The notes beneath the pieces are model-generated. The model ran no database searches and had not been told where the DNA came from. It worked only from the letters and a program-made list of their open reading frames with translations. A program made the position numbers and the translations under genes. Positions 1 through 6,800 of a stretch of 36,498 nucleotides of DNA are shown here, in pieces. The DNA lies in the NCBI GenBank assembly GCA_013349435.1, contig DUZQ01000030.1, positions 1 through 36,498 of the forward strand. The letters run 5' to 3'. Positions within the stretch are counted from its first letter, which is position 1. Each line of letters opens with the position of its first letter. The stretch comes from Planctomycetota bacterium (GTDB lineage: Bacteria; Planctomycetota; Phycisphaerae; Sedimentisphaerales; Anaerohalosphaeraceae).

Positions 1-171
1 AGCATTGTACTTTTCGAGAAAGTCTCTATTACACAAGTACTTACGAAAAATGCCTTGCAAAACGAAACTGTTCGATTTCATAACCAATTGTTATTATTTG
101 ACTTATAATGGGACAGTAGTGAGGTTGACTGAAACTAAAAACTCAAAATTCAAAACTCAAAACTAATCAAA
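1..171. other. AT-rich upstream region, no gene recognised
   Basis: This stretch precedes the first gene of the Bat cluster. Frame 1 is open to a TAA at 106-108 and frame 2 is open to about 168, but neither translation resembles the end of a MoxR ATPase or any family I recognise, and the AT-rich, K/N/T-rich reading suggests non-coding DNA. A TATAAT hexamer lies at 104-109 without a convincing -35 at 16-18 bp. The last 34 bases before the gene are a 7-nt-period repeat tract. Confidence 0.4.
138..165 (+). repeat. 7-nt period tract (AAAACTC)4, family 1
   Basis: Four consecutive 7-nt units can be read: AAAACTC 138-144, AAAATTC 145-151, AAAACTC 152-158 and AAAACTA 159-165, with a weaker related stretch at 131-137. 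The tract ends six bases before the ATG at 172 and occupies the place where a ribosome binding site would be expected; no Shine-Dalgarno is visible. Related units occur at 4670-4825 and, in opposite orientation, at 6663-6697. Confidence 0.75.
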
Positions 172-1047
172 ATGATACCTAAAGAATTAATCAAAAAAAT
201 AAAGCAGATTCAGATATATACATCCCGGGCGGTCAACGCGAGCTTTGCCGGCCAGTACGAAAGTGTATTTAAGGGCAGGGGTATGCAGTTCGATGAGGTC
301 CGCGAATACACGCCCGGCGATGATGTACGTTCCATCGACTGGAATGTTACCGCCCGCACAGGCAGGCCTTATATAAAGCGTTTTGTAGAAGAGCGCGAAA
401 TGACGGTGCTTTTCGCCGTTGACCTAAGTGCAAGCGGTGATTTTGGGACGGTCAACAAGGCCAAAAACGAGCTTGCCGCCGAGTTCTGTGCGGTGCTGTC
501 TTTTGCCGCCGCAAAGAACAACGATAAAGTGGGCCTTTTGATTTTCACCGATGAAATAGAACTTTATATCCCTCCCAAAAAAGGCAGCGGCCACGTGTTA
601 AGATTGATTCGGGAACTGTTATATTTCAAAATGACACCCGCAAAAACGAACATTGCCCAGGCCCTTGAATATATTACCGGAGTTACCCGCAAAAAGGCTA
701 CAGTCTTTCTTGTTTCTGATTTTATTGAAACCGACTTCAAAAAACCCCTGAGTCTGCTTAATAAACGCCACGATGTAATCGCCGTCTCGGTCCGCGACCG
801 CGCCGAGGTCGCTCTGCCGGGAGCCGGACTTATCGAGTTTGCGGACGCCGAGACCGGCGAGATTATCCTGGTGGATACCTCGAGCAGGAAATTCAGAAAT
901 CAATATGCGCACAGCAGCAGGGCACGCTTCGATGAGTTGAAGGATATGCTGAGGTCGATAAACGTCGATTGCATAAGCATTAGCACGGATAAGCCGTATA
1001 TACAGGATTTGGTTGCATTTTTCCGTATGCGACACAGGCGATACTAA
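172..1047 (+). CDS. DUF58 domain protein, first gene of Bat cluster
   Basis: The 291-residue protein carries the DUF58 signature at about residues 37-75: GRGMQFDEVREYTPGDD, then RSIDWNVTAR and the KRFVEERE block. A VWA-like segment follows, with D-L-S-A-S at about 84-88 in the MIDAS position. No signal peptide or membrane segment is seen, so it is probably cytoplasmic or peripheral at the membrane. DUF58 proteins usually sit directly after a MoxR AAA+ ATPase and before VWA (BatA/BatB) genes, as part of the MoxR/Bat system linked to envelope stress or metal-dependent maturation; the exact reaction is unknown. The next gene starts 23 bp downstream, consistent with co-transcription. The ATG at 172 follows a repeat tract rather than a Shine-Dalgarno. 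Confidence 0.92.
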   Translation: MIPKELIKKIKQIQIYTSRAVNASFAGQYESVFKGRGMQFDEVREYTPGDDVRSIDWNVTARTGRPYIKRFVEEREMTVLFAVDLSASGDFGTVNKAKNELAAEFCAVLSFAAAKNNDKVGLLIFTDEIELYIPPKKGSGHVLRLIRELLYFKMTPAKTNIAQALEYITGVTRKKATVFLVSDFIETDFKKPLSLLNKRHDVIAVSVRDRAEVALPGAGLIEFADAETGEIILVDTSSRKFRNQYAHSSRARFDELKDMLRSINVDCISISTDKPYIQDLVAFFRMRHRRY

Positions 1048-1070
1048 TCGTTTGAAGGACAGATGAACTT

Positions 1071-2162
1071 ATGGAAGAGAAGCTGGATTTTTCACTACCA
1101 CAAAAGAAAGCCAAAAGCCCTTTTACCGGTAAAATAACAATATTTTTGCTTCTGCTTTTGGTGGTGCTCGGGTTGCTTGACCTGACGCTAAGGCTTTTTC
1201 CTCGGGGTCCTTCCGGCCCTGCGCAAATTGCGCGGTTTTCTGCCGAACAAACCAGGGACCTTGCTCTTAAGCTTTCTCAGCGTAATTTGTACGCTCGTGC
1301 AGCGGCGGTCTGGCAGGACTATCTGGCCGCTGTGAACCTCGGAGACGCCGACCGGGCCAGGGCCTTGTTTCAGGTTGGTATGTTGCTGGAAAAGGCAGGG
1401 CGACTCGAAGAGGCGATTGAATACTTCTACCGAAGTGAAAACGCCGCCAGGCTCGATGAATTGTCCGGCCAAATTAACACGCATATCAAGGATTGTTTCG
1501 AGAAACTCGGCAAATTCTCCGCACTGCGATATGAGATGATGGACCGTACGAGCCTTGATGATTCCGCGCGGGCAGGCGCCAAAGTCGTCGCCGAGATAGG
1601 CCCCGAAGAGATAACCGAAGCCGACCTTGATGCGATAATAGAAAATAATATTGACAACCAGCTCAGCTCCATAGCCGCATTTATGACCTCCGAGCAGTTG
1701 AATGAGCAGAAAGCGAAAATGCTCGAACAGTTTACCGCATCGCAGGCCAGGAGCCAATTCCTGCAGACCTGGGTTATGCAGGAAATCCTTTATCGACAGG
1801 CACTAAAAGAAAATCTCAGCGACGATACGCAAATCAAAAAACTCCTTGACGACCTTGCCCGCGGCGTCCTCAGCCGGGAAATGATGAACAGGCAGCTCGC
1901 CGCAAAGATCAACATTACCGAAAGTGACGTCCGGACTTATTATGATGCAAACAAAGACAAGTATATCGAGCCGGCAAATGAAGAGGAAGGAACAGAAGAG
2001 CGACAGAAAACATTCGATGAAGTCCGGCAGCAGGTGTTGTCGGAGCTTCTCAGCCGGAAACGTCAGGATGTGCAGGATGAATATATAAAGCGAATGATGG
2101 ACGAATACAACGTTATCATTCATACTTCTGCGCTGGTACCTACGGGTGAGATCGAAGAATGA
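1071..2162 (+). CDS. Membrane-anchored TPR / SurA-like protein lacking PPIase domain
   Basis: The 363-residue protein has a short cytoplasmic N-terminus, one membrane segment at about 22-42 and a periplasmic body. Residues 60-155 look like one or two TPR hairpins (NLYARAAAVWQDYL; GRLEEAIEYFYRSENAA). From about 180 onward it matches the helical chaperone part of SurA/PpiC proteins, including the hallmark ITESDVRTYYDANKDKYIEP. In SurA-type proteins a parvulin domain of about 100 residues would follow; here only a short Glu-rich linker leads straight to the C-terminal helix (FDEVRQQVLSELLSRKRQDV). It is therefore probably a folding or holding factor without isomerase activity. Its stop overlaps the next start (ATGA at 2159-2162), indicating translational coupling within the Bat operon. 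The function is inferred from domain look and context. Confidence 0.75.
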   Translation: MEEKLDFSLPQKKAKSPFTGKITIFLLLLLVVLGLLDLTLRLFPRGPSGPAQIARFSAEQTRDLALKLSQRNLYARAAAVWQDYLAAVNLGDADRARALFQVGMLLEKAGRLEEAIEYFYRSENAARLDELSGQINTHIKDCFEKLGKFSALRYEMMDRTSLDDSARAGAKVVAEIGPEEITEADLDAIIENNIDNQLSSIAAFMTSEQLNEQKAKMLEQFTASQARSQFLQTWVMQEILYRQALKENLSDDTQIKKLLDDLARGVLSREMMNRQLAAKINITESDVRTYYDANKDKYIEPANEEEGTEERQKTFDEVRQQVLSELLSRKRQDVQDEYIKRMMDEYNVIIHTSALVPTGEIEE

Positions 2163-3259
2163 AAATAAGAGCACAAGGGCATAAGAGCATAAGAGCACAA
2201 GGGCACAAGAGCAACGGCACCGGCCGAACTTATACCCTTATGTTCTTATGCACCTTTGCGCTTTTTGTGTCTTGCGCGGGCTGTGAGAAGGAAACTAAAA
2301 CAAAAGCGGATGAATCCGGCTTCAAGGTGGACAAAACCTTCGAACGCGGGCCGCTGGCCGTCCATGTTCGTCTCGATAAAGACAAGATAACCATCGCCGA
2401 TACCTGCCTGCTGCAGTTCGAAGCGGCAATTGACCCGAAATATGAAGTGCAGATGCCGCAGGTGGGAACGGAACTGCAGAATTTCGGCATTCTTGACTGG
2501 GACAATTTAGGCGACAGGCTCGATGAGGAAAATAACGTGGTAAGCACCTATCAATATCGTCTCGAACCTTTTCTTTCCGGCAAGTATCAGTTGCCCGCTT
2601 TCACATTCCGGTTCAGCGACGCAAATAGTCTCACAGAGAAGAAGTACACCCTCACTACCGAGCCGATTGATATTGAGGTTGCTTCTCTTTTAGGCGAAGA
2701 CCGCGAAAACCTTGCGATTGCTGACATTGAAGATGTTGTTGATATGCCCCGAAGCGCTTCTTTGTGGCCGTTATGGATATTTGCCGGCTGTATTGTTATT
2801 GCTGCTCCTCTAACCGGCTGGCTCTACCTGAGGCGAAGGCGCATAAGTGAGCTTGTGAGAATATTCAAACCCGCACACGAAATCGCCTACGTCCGGCTGA
2901 AAGCCCTTGTTAAAGAGGACCTTGTCGCAGCCGGCAAAATCAGGGAGTTTTACGAACGCATCAGCGACATTCTCCGGCACTATATCGAGCATCGGTTTGA
3001 CTTGAGGGCGCCGGAAAGAACCACCGAGGAGTTCTTAGCCGAGTTGGCACTTTCCGATGTCCTTGCCGGGACCGACAAAAAGATGCTGGAAGAGTTCCTG
3101 ACACATTGCGACCTTGTAAAATTCGCAAAACACCAACCGACACACGACCAGGTACAGCGAACATTCGACATAGTAAAAGAATTTATTGAAAAAACCAAAT
3201 CCGATGAAAGTAAGATTGATGTTACGGACAGTCAAGAGCATAAGTGCATAAGAGCATAA
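2159..3259 (+). CDS. BatD/DUF4381-like lipoprotein of Bat cluster
   Basis: A 366-residue protein with an exported Ig-like region (about 50-190, BatD-like: 'DKITIADTCLLQFEA', 'YQYRLEPFLSGKYQLP'), a membrane segment at about 203-224 (PLWIFAGCIVIAAPLTGWLY) and a cytoplasmic DUF4381-type tail (FYERISDILRHYIEHRFDLR, TTEEFL). The longest start is the ATG overlapping the upstream stop, but residues 1-20 are just the translated 8-nt repeat (IRAQGHKS twice). The ATG at 2240 (residue 28) begins a typical lipoprotein signal, MFLCTFALFVSCAGC, with C42 as the likely lipidated cysteine. I think 2240 is the functional signal start, but translation may enter at 2159 by coupling. The stop codon also lies inside another 8-nt repeat tract (3232-3263), so both ends of this gene have been overwritten by repeat. 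Confidence 0.82.
   Translation: MKIRAQGHKSIRAQGHKSNGTGRTYTLMFLCTFALFVSCAGCEKETKTKADESGFKVDKTFERGPLAVHVRLDKDKITIADTCLLQFEAAIDPKYEVQMPQVGTELQNFGILDWDNLGDRLDEENNVVSTYQYRLEPFLSGKYQLPAFTFRFSDANSLTEKKYTLTTEPIDIEVASLLGEDRENLAIADIEDVVDMPRSASLWPLWIFAGCIVIAAPLTGWLYLRRRRISELVRIFKPAHEIAYVRLKALVKEDLVAAGKIREFYERISDILRHYIEHRFDLRAPERTTEEFLAELALSDVLAGTDKKMLEEFLTHCDLVKFAKHQPTHDQVQRTFDIVKEFIEKTKSDESKIDVTDSQEHKCIRA
2165..2275. repeat. 8-nt period tract with opposed arms, family 2
   Basis: The left arm has six exact 8-nt units, A(T/C)AAG(A/G)GC, at 2165-2212. After a short GC-rich centre (about 2213-2228), the right arm at 2229-2275 shows the same unit on the other strand (plus-strand tokens ACCCTTAT, GTTCTTAT, CTTTTTGT, GTCTTGCG). 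The two arms can pair imperfectly as a long hairpin in DNA or RNA. The left arm encodes the peptide repeat IRAQGHKS, and the right arm encodes the hydrophobic signal-peptide core of the lipoprotein. Confidence 0.72.
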
Positions 3260-3263
3260 GAGT
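3232..3263 (+). repeat. 8-nt period tract, second copy of family 2
   Basis: Four 8-nt units can be read: TCAAGAGC 3232-3239, ATAAGTGC 3240-3247, ATAAGAGC 3248-3255 and ATAAGAGT 3256-3263. The tract supplies the last codons and the TAA stop of the preceding lipoprotein gene and lies 24 bp upstream of the truncated four-helix-bundle gene. Confidence 0.75.
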
Positions 3264-3287
3264 CGTGACAGTTTAAGGACAATATGA

Positions 3288-3569
3288 TTGAATAAGGTTG
3301 GATATAAGAAATTGATTGTTTGGAAAAAAGCAGATGAGTTGGCTTACGGTGCCTATAGAGCAACGAAGGCTTTTCCTAAAGAGGAAATTTATGGGCTCAC
3401 TTCTCAGTTAAGAAGGGCCGTTTTATCAATTCCAACCAATATTGCTGAAGGCTATGGCAGACAAGGCAAGAAGGAGTTGAAGTATCACATAAATATCGCT
3501 TTAGGCTCTTTGGCTGAAGTGAGATATTTATTAGATTTTTCGTTAAGATTCGCTCTTGGGAGCTATTAA
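3288..3569 (+). pseudogene. Truncated four-helix-bundle (23S rRNA IVP-like) gene
   Basis: The 93-residue product starts with KLIVWKKADELAYGAYRATKA-type helix 1 and carries the family signature YGLTSQLRRAVLSIPTNIAEGYGR, here at about residues 43-66, followed by ELKYHINIALGSLAEVRYLL (helix 3). Full-length members are about 110-130 residues; this one stops after DFSLRFALGSY, so most of helix 4 is missing. That is why I call it a truncated, probably degenerate copy. The start is TTG at 3288, with AAGGA at 3275-3279; the ATG at 3284 hits a stop after three codons. Its TAA directly abuts the batA ATG (TAAATG). Codon use is visibly more AT-rich than in neighbouring Bat genes. Members occur as proteins of rRNA intervening sequences, as Avd in diversity-generating retroelements and as free-standing genes; no reverse transcriptase is present here. 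Confidence 0.72.
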
Positions 3570-4664
3570 ATGCAACTGTATTCTCCATGGGCATTATTGT
3601 TGATTCTGGTCTTGCCGGTCATTGGAATAATGACAGGGCGAAAGAGACACACCGCTGCGGTACGTTTTCCAAGTCTTACGGACATGAAGACGTCTGTTGT
3701 ATCCTGGCGGCTTAAGCTCAGGCCGGTCTTGAAGCTGCTCAGGATCGTCTGCCTTGTGCTTTTAATAGTAGCCCTTTCACGTCCGAGGAAGGGGACAAAG
3801 ATCTCCGAAACGGCCACCGAAGGCGTAGCGATAGAAGTTGTTGCCGACCGTTCAGGCAGCATGCAGGCCGAGATGGAGTATCGCGGCAGGAAGCTCAACC
3901 GCCTCGAAACCGTTAAGGGCGTCCTGGCTGAATTCATCAAAGGCAACGACAAAGACCTTTCCGGCAGAAGCAGCGACCTTGTCGGCCTTATCACTTTCGC
4001 CAGATATGCAGACACGAAATGCCCGCTTGTTCACAGCCATGATGTTCTGCTCGAGTTTCTCCGGCAAACCGGGATAGTAAAGCTGCGGTCGGAAGACGGA
4101 ACTGCAATAGGTGACGCAATCGCTCTGGCGGCGGCAAGACTCAAAAAGGCCGAGGAGGAAATAGAGAGAAGAAGAGCACAGTTAAACCTTCGAGGTTCAG
4201 AAGATTCGGTAGAAGCCGACGAGACAGGATTCAAGATAAAGAGCAAAGTAATAATTCTTCTTACCGATGGTATCAATAACGCCGGCCAATATACCCCTCT
4301 TGAGGCTGCCAAATTAGCAAAAGACTGGGGCATAAAGATTTACACAATCGGTATCGGCTCGGCCCAGGCATATACAACTATTCAAACTATGTTAGGCTCT
4401 TACAAAGTCCCGACACAGGACAATATTGATGAAGGTCTGCTCAAGGCGATTGCGGAAAATACAGGCGGCTTCTACGGAAGGGCGGGTGACGCAAAAACCC
4501 TTCGCAAAATAGTCGAGAAGATTGACAGCCTTGAAAAGACCGAGGTTAAATCCGTCCAATACACCCAATACGCCGAGCAGTTCGGCCCCTGGGCGTTTGC
4601 TGCTTTACTGCTGTTGTGCGGGGAAATGTTAGCCGGCTGTACGATATTTAGGAAAATACCGTGA
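3570..4664 (+). CDS. batA: BatA-type VWA membrane protein
   Basis: The 364-residue protein has the BatA/BatB layout: an N-terminal membrane segment (about 3-20, following MQLYSPW), a second at about 55-70, a VWA domain and a C-terminal membrane segment (about 341-358). The MIDAS metal site is intact: DRSGS at 93-97, T178 in DGTAIGDAI, and D233 in LLTDGINN. The aspartate-rich entry is D-R-S rather than the commoner D-x-S variants, which still fits DxSxS. An acidic coiled insertion at about 193-220 (KKAEEEIERRR) is unusual in length. The start is fixed by TAAATG adjacency to the upstream remnant and by GGGAG at 3558-3562. It is inferred to act with BatB in a membrane VWA complex served by a MoxR ATPase. 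Confidence 0.93.
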   Translation: MQLYSPWALLLILVLPVIGIMTGRKRHTAAVRFPSLTDMKTSVVSWRLKLRPVLKLLRIVCLVLLIVALSRPRKGTKISETATEGVAIEVVADRSGSMQAEMEYRGRKLNRLETVKGVLAEFIKGNDKDLSGRSSDLVGLITFARYADTKCPLVHSHDVLLEFLRQTGIVKLRSEDGTAIGDAIALAAARLKKAEEEIERRRAQLNLRGSEDSVEADETGFKIKSKVIILLTDGINNAGQYTPLEAAKLAKDWGIKIYTIGIGSAQAYTTIQTMLGSYKVPTQDNIDEGLLKAIAENTGGFYGRAGDAKTLRKIVEKIDSLEKTEVKSVQYTQYAEQFGPWAFAALLLLCGEMLAGCTIFRKIP

Positions 4665-4837
4665 AGGAGAACTAAAAACTGAAAGTTAAAAAGTAAAAAC
4701 CATGTTTCAAAACTAAAAACTTTTGTTTTGTAGAATCAGAATGACATCTATTATGTTTTCTACAGAGAAAACTTTTAAGTTTTGCACTTTGGTTTTGCAC
4801 TTTTCGTTTTTAACTTTGCGTTTATTGAGGACAAGTT
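4665..4837. repeat. Large AT-rich palindromic element between batA and batB
   Basis: The whole 173-bp gap is one inverted structure. The left arm (4670-4725) consists of degenerate AACTAAAA-type units. The centre is a hairpin with TGTAGAA at 4729-4735 pairing TTCTACA at 4758-4764. The right arm (4768-4825) reads as the same A-rich units on the other strand (TTTAAGTTTTGCAC, TTTTTAACTTTGCG). It belongs with the 7-nt family at 138-165 and 6663-6697. The batB Shine-Dalgarno (TGAGGA, 4825-4830) follows directly. No promoter or gene is seen in it. Confidence 0.7.
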
Positions 4838-5851
4838 GTGAATCTTGGAAATGACAAGGCTTTATGGCTGCTGTTTGTTGTACCGGCTGTTTTACTGCCT
4901 GTATATATCTGGTGCTTCTGGCAAAAGAGCCGGGCGCTGAAGATATTAGCCAGTATCGATATGCTTAAAAAGATTAATCGCTCCGTCAGCATCAAAAAAC
5001 AGATTGCAAAATCACTCATCCTGATTGTAGCCTTTATATGCATTGTTACCGCCCTGACCGAGCCGAAATGGAATCCCCGTCCACAGAAGATAAAGCGCCG
5101 GGGCAGAGACATCGTTATACTGCTCGACACCTCCCGCTCGATGTTAGCCGAGGACATCAAGCCCAACAGGCTCGAGCGTGCGAAGATAGCCATCACCGAC
5201 CTGATGGAGACACTCGCCGGCGACAGGCTTGCTATCGTAACCTTCGCCGGCAACAGCGCCGTCAAATGCCCCCTTACGCAGGACTACGCTTTTGTGCGAA
5301 TGGCCCTTGCCGATATATCCACCGAAAGCACCACCCGCGGCGGCACTTTGATAGGTGATGCGATAAGAAAAGCTACAGAAGAAGTGTTTGACAATCAAAG
5401 CCGTGAGTTTAAGGATATAATCCTTATTACCGACGGCGACGACCACGACAGTTTTCCCGTCGATGCCGCCCAAAAGGCCTCCCAAGCCGGTATCAGGATT
5501 ATAGCCATCGGACTGGGTGATGACGATGCAGGTTCGCGAATCCCTGTTACCGGTCCGAACGGCGAAAAGACTTTTTTGAAATACGAGGGGCAGGAGGTCT
5601 GGTCGAAAGTAAACAGTGATATGCTCCGGCAGGTTGTCTATGCCACCAACGGCGGAAAGTATATGTCCGTCAAACCCGGCACCACACTTGACCTCGGCCA
5701 AATATACGAAAAGCTTATCGCCACCGCACAAAAACGCGAGCTTGAATCGGTAACTATGATGCAATACGATGAAAAATTCCAGATATTCATCGCTTTAGGG
5801 ATTATTCTTATTATATCGGAGTCATTTATAAGTGAACGCAGAAAAACTTAA
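4838..5851 (+). CDS. batB: BatB-type VWA membrane protein
   Basis: The 337-residue protein has membrane segments at about 9-27 and 57-73, a VWA domain and a final membrane segment at about 312-330. MIDAS residues are present: DTSRS at 97-101, T170 in TTRGGTLIGDAI, and D199 in ILITDGDD. The sequence LDTSRSMLAEDIKPNRLERAK is the classic BatB version. It is a paralogue of the upstream BatA and probably forms a complex with it. The start is GTG at 4838 with TGAGGA eight bases upstream; the N-terminus MNLGNDKALWLLFVVP fits the family. The gene overlaps the next one by 20 bp, so batB and batC are probably translationally coupled. Confidence 0.94.
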   Translation: MNLGNDKALWLLFVVPAVLLPVYIWCFWQKSRALKILASIDMLKKINRSVSIKKQIAKSLILIVAFICIVTALTEPKWNPRPQKIKRRGRDIVILLDTSRSMLAEDIKPNRLERAKIAITDLMETLAGDRLAIVTFAGNSAVKCPLTQDYAFVRMALADISTESTTRGGTLIGDAIRKATEEVFDNQSREFKDIILITDGDDHDSFPVDAAQKASQAGIRIIAIGLGDDDAGSRIPVTGPNGEKTFLKYEGQEVWSKVNSDMLRQVVYATNGGKYMSVKPGTTLDLGQIYEKLIATAQKRELESVTMMQYDEKFQIFIALGIILIISESFISERRKT

Positions 5852-6623
5852 AATCATTTTAATCATTCTTGCGGCCCTGCTTCCTGTTCGGAATGTTTGT
5901 GCTGATTCTGCGCGGGATTTGCTGAACCAGGGAAACAGGCTGTACGAAAGCGACAAATTCAACGATGCCGTTACAAAGTACGACCAGGCACTGGTAGAAA
6001 GCCCGCAGGCACCCGAACCCAAATTCAACAAGGCAAACAGTTATTACAGACTCGGTGATTTTGACAAGGCAACAGACCTCTATAAAGAGGCAGCCGCCGA
6101 GGCTAAGGATATGAAACTCGTCGCTAAGGCAAAGTACAACCTCGGCAACGCTTTCTTCCAGCAGGGTATCAAACAAAGAGACTCGAACCTGCAAAAGGCA
6201 CTCGAAGACTTGCAAACCGGCATCGGTTTCTGGCGGCAGAGTCTTGATATTGAACCCGAAAATGATAATGCCGCAAGAAATATCGAGGTCGCCCGCCTGA
6301 TTATTAAAGACATTATCGACCAGATAAATAAGCAAAACCAGCAGCAAGACCAACAGCAGCAACAACAGAAGCAGCAACAAAATCAACAACAGGGCCAGCA
6401 GCAACAAGACTCTCAAAAAGGCCAAGACCCCAATCAGCCCAACCAACAGCAGCAGGACCAACAGGACCAGCAGCAAGATCAGCAGCGGCCCAAACAGGAA
6501 GAAAAACAAGAACCAAAACCGGATGCAACCGCCCAGGAGATTCTCGATAACGAGCAGCGGCAAAAGGAAAAGAGGCAGATTTTCCAAAGCCGCGGCTGGC
6601 AAAAGGTCGAAAAAGACTGGTAA
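5832..6623 (+). CDS. batC: BatC-type TPR protein with Gln-rich tail
   Basis: The 263-residue exported protein has a signal peptide (1-24, cleavage likely after VCA, before DSARD), then TPR units (LLNQGNRLYESDKFNDAV; PEPKFNKANSYYRLGDFDKA; AKYNLGNAFFQQG; SLDIEPENDNAARNIE). Residues about 170-235 are almost pure Gln with Asp, Lys, Pro and Asn, a disordered tail often seen in BatC-like proteins. The short C-terminus (QEILDNEQRQKEKRQIFQ) is the conserved tail expected for the family. It starts with GTG inside batB. The poly-Gln DNA is CAG/CAA/CAR-rich and open in other frames, so overlapping ORFs there are artefacts. Confidence 0.9.
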   Translation: MNAEKLKIILIILAALLPVRNVCADSARDLLNQGNRLYESDKFNDAVTKYDQALVESPQAPEPKFNKANSYYRLGDFDKATDLYKEAAAEAKDMKLVAKAKYNLGNAFFQQGIKQRDSNLQKALEDLQTGIGFWRQSLDIEPENDNAARNIEVARLIIKDIIDQINKQNQQQDQQQQQQKQQQNQQQGQQQQDSQKGQDPNQPNQQQQDQQDQQQDQQRPKQEEKQEPKPDATAQEILDNEQRQKEKRQIFQSRGWQKVEKDW

Positions 6624-6666
6624 CTCAAATTGACCGTTTTATTCCAAAACAGTCAAATTTCGAGTT
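6622..6666 (+). promoter_or_regulatory. Stem-loop directly after batC stop
   Basis: Starting at the batC stop codon, AACTCAAATTGACCGTTTT (6622-6640) pairs with AAAACAGTCAAATTTCGAGTT (the last 20 or so bases, about 6646-6666) around a 5-nt loop. A few bulges interrupt the stem. There is no T-run after it, so it is more likely an mRNA-processing or stabilising hairpin, or an element arm, than a terminator. Confidence 0.55.
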
Positions 6667-6697
6667 GTTAGTCATCAGTTTTTAGTTGTTAGTTGTT
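6663..6697 (-). repeat. 7-nt period tract (AGTTGTT)5, family 1 reversed
   Basis: Five exact 7-nt steps can be read: AGTTGTT 6663-6669, AGTCATC 6670-6676, AGTTTTT 6677-6683, AGTTGTT 6684-6690 and AGTTGTT 6691-6697. On the minus strand this is AACAACT/AAAAACT, the same unit family as the tracts at 138-165 and in the batA-batB gap. Confidence 0.72.
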
Positions 6698-6700
6698 GAT

Positions 6701-6727
6701 TCCGACTTCGTCGGAGACTGTTTTTTT
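6701..6727 (+). terminator. Hairpin with delayed T-run (weak terminator candidate)
   Basis: TCCGAC at 6701-6706 pairs perfectly with GTCGGA at 6710-6715 around a 3-nt loop, and seven T follow at 6721-6727 after five further bases. The gap between stem and T-run is longer than in a good intrinsic terminator, so partial attenuation between batC and batD, or simply the core of a repeat element, are both possible. Confidence 0.4.
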
Positions 6728-6756
6728 AGTTTATGTATTACAAATAATTAAACGGT

Positions 6757-6774
6757 ATCCCGGCAGTCCGGGAT
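6757..6774. other. Perfect 7-bp hairpin ATCCCGG-CAGT-CCGGGAT
   Basis: A perfect 7-bp inverted repeat with a 4-nt loop lies 26 bp before the batD ATG. It is GC-rich inside an AT-rich gap and is the third hairpin in a row between batC and batD. It may be an RNA-processing site or a protein-binding palindrome; nothing in the sequence decides which. Confidence 0.5.
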
Positions 6775-6800
6775 TCAATCGGTCGGTTTGAACTAGTAAG

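Noticed and set aside
2165-2275. CRISPR array
   Set aside because: The 8-nt units are contiguous with no spacers; no cas gene is present.
3288-3569. Diversity-generating retroelement (Avd-like gene)
   Set aside because: No reverse transcriptase or template/variable repeat pair in the window; the protein is truncated and lies in a Bat operon.
5859-6602. Long minus-strand ORF opposite batC
   Set aside because: It is the poly-Leu/Val shadow of the Gln-rich tail; batC on the plus strand has signal peptide, TPRs and operon context.
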